Source: Mycobacterium sp. Root265
Lineage (GTDB): Bacteria; Actinomycetota; Actinomycetes; Mycobacteriales; Mycobacteriaceae
Length of the DNA: 64,000 nucleotides
NCBI RefSeq assembly: GCF_001428895.1
Contig: NZ_LMJA01000009.1
Coordinates: forward strand, 139,041 to 203,040
Direction of reading: 5' to 3'
The notes under the pieces were generated by a model, which ran no database searches, was not told the DNA's origin, and saw only the letters and a program-made list of their open reading frames with translations. Numbering within the stretch: the stretch's first letter is position 1; each line of letters starts with the position of its first letter. Shown here piece by piece: positions 1 to 7,553 of the stretch. A program made the translations under genes and the position numbers.

Positions 1-1
1 C

Positions 2-628
<627 letters not shown>

Positions 629-641
629 ACAGGGCACAACC

Positions 642-662
642 CCCGGGCTACGTCAGCCCGGG
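642..662. other. rpoA-rplQ intergenic hairpin
   Basis: A perfect 8-bp inverted repeat (CCCGGGCT / AGCCCGGG, loop ACGTC) lies between rpoA and rplQ. There is no T-run after it, so it is more likely an RNA-processing or attenuation element than a strong terminator. Confidence 0.5.
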
Positions 663-716
663 ATCCGTCCCGGTCCTACCTGATACGGGGATCGGCCACA
701 TTAGGAGATAGTCGCA

Positions 717-1289
717 ATGCCCAAACCCACCAAGGGTCCTCGCCTCGGCGGGTCGTCCTCGCACCAGGCCGCGCTGTTGGCCAACCTGGCCACCTCGCTC
801 TTCGAGCACGGCCGCATCAAGACGACCGAACCGAAAGCACGGGCGTTGCGTCCGTACGCGGAGAAGCTGATCACCCACGCCAAGAAGGGCACGCTGCACA
901 ACCGGCGTGAGGTGATGAAGAAGATCCGCGACAAGGATGTGGTGCACACCCTGTTCGCCGAGATCGGTCCCTTCTTCGCCGATCGTGAGGGTGGCTACAC
1001 CCGGATCATCAAGGTGGAGGCACGTAAGGGCGACAACGCCCCGATGGCCGTCATCGAGCTGGTCCGGGAGAAGACCGCGACCTCTGAGGCCAACCGTGCT
1101 CGCCGTGCGGATGCGTCGCAGAAGGTTGCGGCGGCCGCCGCCCCGCAGGCTGCAGTCGAGCCTGAGGCCACCGAAGGCCCGACCGCCGACGAGGCTGTCG
1201 AGGAGACCACCGAGGCGCCTGCCGACGAGGCTGTTGCCGAGGAGACCACCGAGGCCGACGCCGAGGACAAGGCTGACGACGCCAAGTAG
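717..1289 (+). CDS. rplQ: 50S ribosomal protein L17
   Basis: Ribosomal protein L17 is a structural protein of the large subunit. The start ATG is preceded by TTAGGAGAT. The conserved core covers about residues 1-120 ([43 protein letters not shown]). After it comes an Ala/Glu/Thr-rich acidic tail of about 60 residues with near-repeats ([20 protein letters not shown]). Such low-complexity tails are common in mycobacterial L17 but absent from E. coli L17 (127 residues). It is probably co-transcribed with rpoA. Confidence 0.97.
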   Translation: MPKPTKGPRLGGSSSHQAALLANLATSLFEHGRIKTTEPKARALRPYAEKLITHAKKGTLHNRREVMKKIRDKDVVHTLFAEIGPFFADREGGYTRIIKVEARKGDNAPMAVIELVREKTATSEANRARRADASQKVAAAAAPQAAVEPEATEGPTADEAVEETTEAPADEAVAEETTEADAEDKADDAK

Positions 1290-1296
1290 CAACGCA

Positions 1297-2166
1297 ATGA
1301 ACAAACCCGCCATCGACTCCGGTGGCGGGTTTGTTCGTTTGCGCTTGGACATCGCCTATGACGGCACCGAGTTCGCCGGCTGGGCCGCCCAGGACGGGCA
1401 GCGCACCGTCGCCGGTGTTCTCGAAGAGGCGCTGTCGACGGTGTTCCGCACCCCGGTGATCCTGCGGGCCGCCGGACGTACCGATGCCGGTGTGCACGCC
1501 ACCGGGCAGGTGGCGCATGTCGACGTGCCTGAGGATGCGCTGGGCCACGCTTACCCGCGCAGCGTGCGGCCGCCGGGGGAGCCCGAATTCCTGCCGTTGA
1601 CAAGGCGTCTCGCACGGTTCGTGCCCGAGGACGTCCGGGTGCTCGGCATCGTGCGCGCCCCGGACGGTTTCGACGCGCGGTTCTCCGCGCTGCGCAGGCA
1701 TTACGAATACCGGCTCGCCACAGCGCCATACGGCGCGACCCCGCAGCAGGCCCGGTTCGTCACGCCGTGGCCACGCCCGCTCGACGTGGACGCCATGGTG
1801 GCCGCGTCGCGGCACCTGATCGGGCTGCACGATTTCGCCGCGTTCTGTAAGCACCGCGACGGCGCCACCACGATCCGCGAGATGCAACGGCTGGACTGGA
1901 CGAGGGACGGCGACCTGCTCACCGCCCACGTCAGTGCCGACGCGTTCTGCTGGTCGATGGTGCGCTCACTGGTCGGTGCGCTGCTGGCGGTGGGGGAGGG
2001 CCGCCGGGAACCGGCATGGTGCGCGTCGCTGCTCGACGCGACGAAACGCTCCAGCGATTTCGCGGCGGCACCGGCTCGTGGTCTGACCCTGGTGCGGGTG
2101 GACTATCCGGCCGATGATCAGCTGGCCGCGCGTATCAACGTGACGCGCGATCTGCGCACCCTCTGA
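1297..2166 (+). CDS. truA: tRNA pseudouridine(38-40) synthase TruA
   Basis: TruA converts uridines 38-40 of tRNA anticodon stems to pseudouridine. The signature [14 protein letters not shown] holds the catalytic Asp. Other family blocks are [17 protein letters not shown] near the N-terminus, [14 protein letters not shown] and [11 protein letters not shown]. The ATG at 1297 gives 289 residues, but the first dozen codons coincide with a hairpin (1301-1334). A start nearer the conserved [10 protein letters not shown] block, such as TTG at 1339, is possible. It lies just after rplQ as in M. tuberculosis (Rv3455c). Confidence 0.95.
   Translation: MNKPAIDSGGGFVRLRLDIAYDGTEFAGWAAQDGQRTVAGVLEEALSTVFRTPVILRAAGRTDAGVHATGQVAHVDVPEDALGHAYPRSVRPPGEPEFLPLTRRLARFVPEDVRVLGIVRAPDGFDARFSALRRHYEYRLATAPYGATPQQARFVTPWPRPLDVDAMVAASRHLIGLHDFAAFCKHRDGATTIREMQRLDWTRDGDLLTAHVSADAFCWSMVRSLVGALLAVGEGRREPAWCASLLDATKRSSDFAAAPARGLTLVRVDYPADDQLAARINVTRDLRTL
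1301..1334 (+). terminator. hairpin after rplQ overlapping the truA 5' end
   Basis: The 11-bp arms ACAAACCCGCC (1301-1311) and GGCGGGTTTGT (1324-1334) pair perfectly around a 12-base loop. They sit 11 bases after the rplQ stop. The arm ends in GTTTGTTCGTTT, a weak T-rich tail. It probably attenuates read-through into truA, whose apparent start codon lies just upstream of the stem. Confidence 0.55.
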
Positions 2167-2189
2167 ACGGTCAACGAGGGCAAGGGCAC

Positions 2190-2879
2190 TCAGAGGCGCG
2201 GCGCCACGAAATCTGCAGCCTGGTTGACCATGCCCGCTTTGATGTACGCCGGTGCCAGGTGATCAGCCCAATACGACTCCCAGTTCTCCGGGTCGGTCGG
2301 ATTGCAGATCGGATCGTCGCCGTGGCAGAGCTCGATGGTGCGTTCCTGATAGAGCGGGTTGAAGTTCGAGATGGGCCCCACCCAGGCGATCCCGTTGCCG
2401 AACAGGGCCACCGCGGCGACCTTCTGGTCGATGCCGGGAGGCAGCGGTTTCTGGAATCCGAAGGCCGCGAAGGGGACCGCGAGCACCACATCGGTCACCG
2501 CGGCCCCGAGTGAATAGCCACCCAGAATGAGCCGGGTGTCCGGGCAGTTGGTCGACATGTACTGCGCGCGGGCGCTCATATCGTTGGCGCCGATGTCGAT
2601 CTGGGTGTCCGCGGGGTACTTCACCGCGTACATCGCCACATTCTTGCCGGTCTTGGAGCGCAGGGCGCTGACGAGGGCGTTGCCGATCTGGCCGGCGCCG
2701 GGAGATTCCATCCGGCCGCGCGCGAAGATCAGCTCGGCGTCGGGGCAGGACACCGCCCCGGCCGTCGGCAGGAGGGCGGGCGTGGTGAGAGTGGGCGTGG
2801 TCAGGGCGGCCAGCACGACGAGCACTGCAGACGACAGCACGGTGAAGCGGCGGACCCGACCCCTCGGCTTCAAGATCAC
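2190..2879 (-). CDS. cutinase family serine esterase, secreted (copy 1)
   Basis: This is a secreted alpha/beta-hydrolase of the cutinase-like protein (Culp) family, which hydrolyses ester bonds in lipids or polyesters outside the cell. The N-terminus has Arg residues followed by a hydrophobic stretch (VLSSAVLVVLAAL), a signal peptide. Mature motifs are CPDAELIFARGR, the nucleophile elbow GGYSLG with the catalytic Ser, and a C-terminal CHGDDPIC with the catalytic Asp flanked by a probable disulfide. The His is likely in WADHLAP. It is convergent with truA (23-base gap) and first from the left of four tandem paralogues; M. tuberculosis has two cutinase genes here (Rv3451, Rv3452). Confidence 0.9.
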   Translation of the reverse strand: MILKPRGRVRRFTVLSSAVLVVLAALTTPTLTTPALLPTAGAVSCPDAELIFARGRMESPGAGQIGNALVSALRSKTGKNVAMYAVKYPADTQIDIGANDMSARAQYMSTNCPDTRLILGGYSLGAAVTDVVLAVPFAAFGFQKPLPPGIDQKVAAVALFGNGIAWVGPISNFNPLYQERTIELCHGDDPICNPTDPENWESYWADHLAPAYIKAGMVNQAADFVAPRL

Positions 2880-2929
2880 CGCTCCGAGTGTAGTCGCCGG
2901 AATTGACGTCTGTGTTGCGAAGTTCGCGG

Positions 2930-3640
2930 TTACCGCACGCGCGCAGCGGCGAAGTCGGCGGCCTGGTCGATGAGTCCGGAGCCGATGTAGCCGTCCTGCA
3001 GGTGGTCGCCCCAGACCCGCTGGAGGTCGTTCAGGTCGTTCGGCAGGCCGCCCGAGCAGACCGGATCCTCTGCGTTGCAGACGTCGATGGTGCGGTCCAG
3101 GTACTGCCCGGCGATCTGATGCCCCGGAATCGACTTGGAGAAATTACCGACCAGCACGACGGCGGCGATGTGGCTGTCCATCCCGGGCGGCAGGGGGCGG
3201 TTGAACCCCATGCCGGTCTGGGTGGCCGACAGTGCCAGCGCGGCCGACGCCGCACCGAGCGAGTAGCCACCGACGATCAGCCGGGTGTCCGGGCAGGCGC
3301 CGGCCATGTACTGGATGCGGTTGCTGATGTCGTTGGCGCCCTGGGGAATCTCGGTGTTGGCCGGATAGTTCACGCCATAGACGCCGATGGGCTGCGGCAG
3401 CCGGGCGTTCAGCGCGGCCACGAGATTGTCGCCGAGGCGTCCGACACCGGGCGCTTCGTTGCGGCCGCGCGCGAAGATCAGCTCCACGGGTGCGCACGGT
3501 TCGGCCGATGCGGTGGGAACCTGTGCGGTCGGCCCGGCCGTCGTCGTGGCCAGGAACCCCCCGGCGAGGGCCGCCACCGCGGCGACGGTGGCGGCGAACT
3601 TACGCGCACGGCGCTTTGCTGGAAGCGTTCGGATAGGCAC
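2930..3640 (-). CDS. cutinase family serine esterase, secreted (copy 2)
   Basis: A second cutinase-like secreted esterase, 236 residues from a GTG start. The signal region is KRRARKF followed by AATVAAVAALAGGF and an Ala-rich cleavage zone ending near ASAEPC. Core motifs are PVELIFARGRNEAPG, nucleophile elbow GGYSLGAAS, and CNAEDPVC for the acid residue. The His is likely in WGDHLQDG. Like copy 1 it has GYSLG and the FARGR variant, so these two look like the closer pair. Copies 3 and 4 have GYSQG and FARGT. Confidence 0.9.
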   Translation of the reverse strand: MPIRTLPAKRRARKFAATVAAVAALAGGFLATTTAGPTAQVPTASAEPCAPVELIFARGRNEAPGVGRLGDNLVAALNARLPQPIGVYGVNYPANTEIPQGANDISNRIQYMAGACPDTRLIVGGYSLGAASAALALSATQTGMGFNRPLPPGMDSHIAAVVLVGNFSKSIPGHQIAGQYLDRTIDVCNAEDPVCSGGLPNDLNDLQRVWGDHLQDGYIGSGLIDQAADFAAARVR

Positions 3641-3664
3641 CTGATGCAGTGTACCGGGGTGCGC

Positions 3665-4312
3665 TCAGAGCAGACCGGCCGCGAAGCTTGCGGCCTGATC
3701 GGCGGGGCCGCCGTCGTAGGCGCGGTGCGCGGCGACGTCGTCGCCGGGGCTGCAGACCGGGTCGCCGAAGTTGCACAGGTCGATGGACCGGCCACCCCAT
3801 ACCGGGCTGGCCGTCAGCGGCAGGCCCACCTTTGCCGACGGGTTGCCGAACGCCACCAGCGCGGCGACGTGCTCGGGCGTATTGGGCGGCAGTGGGGCGT
3901 TGAAGCCGATGCCGGGCACCGGCACCGCGGCGATGACGTCGATGACGGCGGCGCCCTGGGAGTAGCCGCCCAGCACCAGTCGCGTGTTGGGGCAGTTGTT
4001 CATCATCCATTGGATGTGACCGCTGGCGTCGTTGGCGCCGCCCGCGGCGGCCAGGAAGTCGAAGCTCGCCGGATAGTTCACCGCGTAGGTGCCCACCGAA
4101 CGTCCGCCGACCTTGTTGCGCAGCGAGTTGACGAAGGCACTCCCGATGCGGCCCAGGCCCGGATCCTCATTGGTTCCGCGGGCGAAGACGACCTCGATAT
4201 CGGTGCATCCCTCGGCCTGCGCCGGCGACGCGGGCGTCAGGATCAGTGCACCGGCTGCCGTGGCAGCGGCGGCGACAAGGACAGAACAACGGCGAACAAG
4301 ATCAATGGCCAC
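3665..4312 (-). CDS. cutinase family serine esterase, secreted (copy 3)
   Basis: A third cutinase-like enzyme, 215 residues. A short signal peptide (RRCSVLVAAAATAAGALIL) ends near AQAEGC. Motifs are IEVVFARGTNEDPGLG, nucleophile elbow GGYSQG, and CNFGDPVCSPG for the catalytic Asp pair of cysteines; the His is likely in AAHRAYDGG. It is closer to the classic GYSQG cutinases than copies 1 and 2. It may be transcribed with copy 4, whose stop is 41 bases upstream of this start. Confidence 0.9.
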   Translation of the reverse strand: MAIDLVRRCSVLVAAAATAAGALILTPASPAQAEGCTDIEVVFARGTNEDPGLGRIGSAFVNSLRNKVGGRSVGTYAVNYPASFDFLAAAGGANDASGHIQWMMNNCPNTRLVLGGYSQGAAVIDVIAAVPVPGIGFNAPLPPNTPEHVAALVAFGNPSAKVGLPLTASPVWGGRSIDLCNFGDPVCSPGDDVAAHRAYDGGPADQAASFAAGLL

Positions 4313-4352
4313 GCCAAAGCATAACGCGAAGACGGGCTAAATAAGTCCCGAG

Positions 4353-5042
4353 TCAGACGCGGCCGGCGATGAACCCGGCTGCCTGCGGAATGAAACCCGA
4401 CGATTCGTAGTGGGTGTGCGCGAACGGGTTGCGCCCGCGCGAGCAGATCGGATCGCCGTCCGCGCAGAGGTCGATCCCGCGCCCGCTGAACGGCGGTCCC
4501 GCTGCGGTCAACGGGTAGCCGAACTTCGCGCCGGCGTTTCCGAATCCGACCATCGCGGCGACATTCCCGGCCAGGTTGCCGGGCAGCGGTGGCGCCGAAC
4601 CCATGTCGCCGATGCGATCACCGACCGGCGGCAGGCCGACAAGCATGTTGACGATTGCGGCCCCCTGCGAGTACCCGCCGAGCACCACCCGGGTGTTGGG
4701 GCAGTTCTGGGCCAGGTAGGCGACACGTCCGGCCGCGTCGACGGCGCCGTCGGCCGCGGTGAAGAAGTCGTAGGTCGCGGGATAGTTGATCCCGTAGGTG
4801 CTCAGGGTGCGCCCCCCGAGTTGCGGGCGCAGCGAATCCGCCAGCGCCTGGCCGACGCGGCCGATGCCGGGGGGCTCGCTGGTGCCGCGGGCGAAGAGCA
4901 GTTCGACGTCCGAGCACGGCTCGGCGGACGCGATCGGTGCGGGACCGGCCAGGACGGCGAGTGCAGTTATCAGTGCGGATCCCAGTGCGGCCGACCGGGC
5001 AGCCATCGTGCGCAGCTTCACGATCAACATCTTCACATTCAA
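4353..5042 (-). CDS. cutinase family serine esterase, secreted (copy 4)
   Basis: A fourth cutinase-like enzyme, up to 229 residues. The longest frame begins at a TTG (5042); ATG at 5030 (MLIVKLRTMAARS) is an equally good start. The signal peptide ends at IASAEPC. Motifs are VELLFARGTSEPPGIG, GGYSQGAAI (nucleophile), CADGDPICSRG (acid residue) and FAHTHYESSG (His). It starts only 3 bases from the stop of the EamA exporter gene (5046) on the same strand, so read-through from that gene is possible. Confidence 0.9.
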   Translation of the reverse strand: MNVKMLIVKLRTMAARSAALGSALITALAVLAGPAPIASAEPCSDVELLFARGTSEPPGIGRVGQALADSLRPQLGGRTLSTYGINYPATYDFFTAADGAVDAAGRVAYLAQNCPNTRVVLGGYSQGAAIVNMLVGLPPVGDRIGDMGSAPPLPGNLAGNVAAMVGFGNAGAKFGYPLTAAGPPFSGRGIDLCADGDPICSRGRNPFAHTHYESSGFIPQAAGFIAGRV

Positions 5043-5045
5043 AGG

Positions 5046-6056
5046 TTAGCTACGGCTAATCGGTTGCCCGGCCGACGGTTGCACGGGCGGGACGTCGGGC
5101 CAATTGGCCTGCGCCACCTGCTCGGTGCGGTCGCCCTGACGGGCAAGTGCCAGGCCGAGCAGAACCACTGCGCCGCCGACGGTCTGAGTGATGGTGATCG
5201 CCTCACCCAGCAGCGCCCAGGCGGTGAGCACGGCGAACAGCACTTCGGACAGCCCGACCAGCGAGGCGAACCGCGGGCGCAGCCGGGCCACACCCATGAT
5301 GCCCAGCGTGTAGGCGATGGCGGTCGGGATGAGCGCGAGCGCGATGACGGGGACGAACCACGGCACCGTCAGTCCGGCCACCACGGCGTTCTCGGCGCTG
5401 AAGTGCATCGGCATGATGCCGGAGACGCCGAGTGCGGCGACGGAGACGGCGCCGACGACCAGGCCGGCCGCGGCCAGCGTGATGGGGCTCAGTCCGGTGC
5501 CGTCGGAGCTCGCCTTCTCCGACATCATGAAGTAGCAGGCCGCGCAGACTGCGGCGGCGAGTCCCCACATCACGCCGGTCGAGTTGATGTGCGCGCCGGC
5601 GAAGACGTCGAGTACCAGCGTGATGCCGGTGATCGCGATGGCGACACCGGCCAGCGTCAGATTGCTCGGTCGGCGCCGGGTCCGTGCCCACAACCAGCCC
5701 ACCACCAGAATGGGCGCGGTGTATTCGAGCAGCAGTGCCACGCCCACCGACAGATGAGAGACGGCGTTGTAGTAGCAGAACTGGGCGCCCGCGACGGGGA
5801 CCACGCCGTAGGCGATGATCGTGCGGCGATGCTCCAGCGCCTCACGGACCCAACCCGGCCTGGCGAAAGTGGCGAAGACGGCCATGGCCAGCGCCCCGCC
5901 GGCCAGTCGTGCGGTCACCGCGGCGGTGGGGGTCCAGCCCGCCTCCATGAGCGATTTCGCCAGGGGGCCGGACAGGCCGAACGCGAAGGCGGACGTGATG
6001 GCGAACGTCAGGCCGAGCCGGAACCGGCTCGTGGACCGCGCGTCGGTCATCGTCAT
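5046..6056 (-). CDS. EamA/DMT family membrane exporter
   Basis: This is an inner-membrane transporter of the drug/metabolite superfamily with two EamA repeats and about ten hydrophobic segments. Such proteins usually export amino acids or metabolites; the substrate here is unknown. The ATG at 6056 is preceded by GGAG at a 6-base spacing and gives 336 residues starting MTMTDARS. The first EamA half begins with GLTFAITSAFAFGLSGPLA, the second with GVMWGLAAAVCAACYFMMS. It is divergent from the CGNR regulator gene, which is probably its regulator. Confidence 0.88.
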   Translation of the reverse strand: MTMTDARSTSRFRLGLTFAITSAFAFGLSGPLAKSLMEAGWTPTAAVTARLAGGALAMAVFATFARPGWVREALEHRRTIIAYGVVPVAGAQFCYYNAVSHLSVGVALLLEYTAPILVVGWLWARTRRRPSNLTLAGVAIAITGITLVLDVFAGAHINSTGVMWGLAAAVCAACYFMMSEKASSDGTGLSPITLAAAGLVVGAVSVAALGVSGIMPMHFSAENAVVAGLTVPWFVPVIALALIPTAIAYTLGIMGVARLRPRFASLVGLSEVLFAVLTAWALLGEAITITQTVGGAVVLLGLALARQGDRTEQVAQANWPDVPPVQPSAGQPISRS

Positions 6057-6074
6057 GAGGCGCTCCAAGATGTA

Positions 6075-6144
6075 ATGAGTAAAATGAATGTTGCTCATGA
6101 CAATATCGGTGACGGGAGTCATGCGTCAAATGATTTTCACTCAT
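6075..6144. promoter_or_regulatory. imperfect inverted repeat between divergent exporter and regulator
   Basis: ATGAGTAAAA (6075-6084) and TTTTCACTCAT (6134-6144) form an imperfect inverted pair in the short intergenic region. They could be half-sites for the adjacent CGNR regulator. The right half lies within the predicted start of that gene, so the true start may be downstream. Confidence 0.3.
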
Positions 6145-6687
6145 GACACGGAGCTCACACTGCGGGCCGCGTGCGTACTGATCAACAGCGACAGGGTCGA
6201 CGGCGACGAGCTGGGCGACATCGCCGGACTCGACGACTACCTGGCCGAGTTCGGCTGGACCGGACGCCGCGACCGCGACGACGCCGAACTCGCCGAGGTG
6301 CACCGCTTGCGGGAGCGGATCGGGCGGCTGTGGGCGGCCGCCGATGACGAGGAGCGCGCGGTCGGACAGGTCAACGCCCTGCTTTCCGACACCAAGGCCT
6401 CGCCCTGGCTGACCCGGCACGCCGAGATGCCGGAATGGCATCTGCATCTGGCCTCGATCCACGACCCGCTGGCGCGCAGGATGGGCGCCGAGATGGCCAT
6501 GGCGCTGGCCGACCTGATCCGCGGCGGCGAGCTGCGCCGGCTCAAGATCTGCGCGGCACCCGACTGCGAAGCGGTGCTGTTCGACGTGTCACGGAACCGG
6601 TCCAAGATCTTCTGCGACACCGGGAACTGTGGGAACCGCCAGCATGTGGCGGCCTACCGGGAAAGGCGCGGGAAAGAGGGGGACTGA
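6121..6687 (+). CDS. CGNR zinc-finger transcriptional regulator
   Basis: This is an ABATE/CGNR-type DNA-binding regulator. The N-terminal part (TELTLRAACVLINS) fits the ABATE domain and the C-terminus has the zinc finger LKICAAPDCEAVLFDVSRNR with IFCDTGNCGNRQH, including the diagnostic C-G-N-R. ATG at 6121 gives 188 residues; ATG at 6130 is another option. Members are often divergent from exporters, as here. Its 3' end overlaps the convergent proline-rich gene by 34 bases. Confidence 0.88.
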   Translation: MRQMIFTHDTELTLRAACVLINSDRVDGDELGDIAGLDDYLAEFGWTGRRDRDDAELAEVHRLRERIGRLWAAADDEERAVGQVNALLSDTKASPWLTRHAEMPEWHLHLASIHDPLARRMGAEMAMALADLIRGGELRRLKICAAPDCEAVLFDVSRNRSKIFCDTGNCGNRQHVAAYRERRGKEGD

Positions 6688-7553
6688 AGGTCGTTCACCG
6701 GGCGAACGGACAACAAGTCGGCCGCATGGTGCGACAAAGGGCTCAGCGGGTGCAGCGAACCGCCGGGGTCTCTTGGTCCGAGCAGTTCCTTCCATTTCGG
6801 CGGATCGAGCTTCGACCCGTTCGAAGCATCACCAAGGCCGTTGTTGGTGTCGGACTGCGTCTGATCGGCGTCCGGCGCAGACTTCGACTGATCGGAGTCT
6901 GGCCTGCCGGCTCGTGTCGGAGCGCCCGCGACGGGGGTCTCCCTGCTCCACCACTCGGTGCCTGAGACTGAATAAGGTTCTGCAGCAGAAGAATAAAGGG
7001 ATCGCGGCGCCGGATCGGTGGTCCCTCCGTAGGTGCCGGCTCCGCCTTCGGGTGCATAGGCCGAACCTACGCGGGGTGCGGGCGTCTCATATCCCGGGGC
7101 CACCCAAGGTGCAGTCTCCCCGGCATCGGCTCCGGTGGTGGTCTCTGAGGTTCGGCCGCCGTTGTCGATCAGCGGTGGAACACGGTCCTTCTCACGGCGT
7201 GACGAGTCGTCGACGGGTGCCGGCGCGGCGCCCCCTGCGGCAGGGGTGCGGAGCGCTTGTTCGAGGAATTGCCGCCAGGCTTGCAGTGCCGTCAGCAGCT
7301 GCTGGGTGTGGTCGGCGGGCGCGACTGTCGGCTGAATCGGCGGCGGGCCGAAGGCCGGCGGCATCGGGGTGCCGAACCCGGGGGGCATCGGGGGGATCGG
7401 CGGCGGAACGAGCGGCATTGCCGGAGAGGGCAATTGGGGCATCACCGGGAATGCGAAGCCGGGCGCCACTGCTGCGCTCGCGACCTGTTCCAGGTACTGC
7501 CGCCACGCTTGCAGATAGGCAAGGAGGTTCGGATCGTGCTGCGGCATGGTCAT
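6654..7553 (-). CDS. proline-rich protein with duplicated LQAWRQ(Y/F)LEQ motif; last gene of the shell operon
   Basis: I do not recognise a family. The 299-residue protein starts at an ATG overlapping the stop of the FAD enzyme (ATGA). Two nearly identical amphipathic segments stand out: LLAYLQAWRQYLEQ (residues 10-23) and LLTALQAWRQFLEQ (86-99). They are joined by a Pro/Met/Phe-rich linker (about 31-79, PPIPPMPPGFGTPMPPAFG). The remainder is polar and apparently disordered, with a late PPKWKELLGP patch. There is no signal peptide. Short repeated motifs on flexible linkers suit a tethering, scaffold or cargo-docking protein, which would fit its place behind an HK97-fold gene; that role is inference. 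Confidence 0.8.
   Translation of the reverse strand: MTMPQHDPNLLAYLQAWRQYLEQVASAAVAPGFAFPVMPQLPSPAMPLVPPPIPPMPPGFGTPMPPAFGPPPIQPTVAPADHTQQLLTALQAWRQFLEQALRTPAAGGAAPAPVDDSSRREKDRVPPLIDNGGRTSETTTGADAGETAPWVAPGYETPAPRVGSAYAPEGGAGTYGGTTDPAPRSLYSSAAEPYSVSGTEWWSRETPVAGAPTRAGRPDSDQSKSAPDADQTQSDTNNGLGDASNGSKLDPPKWKELLGPRDPGGSLHPLSPLSHHAADLLSVRPVNDLQSPSFPRLSR

Noticed and set aside
5046-6122. Earlier start for the EamA exporter at 6122
   Set aside because: The ATG at 6056 has a well-spaced GGAG and begins just before the first membrane helix; the extra residues would run into the regulator promoter.
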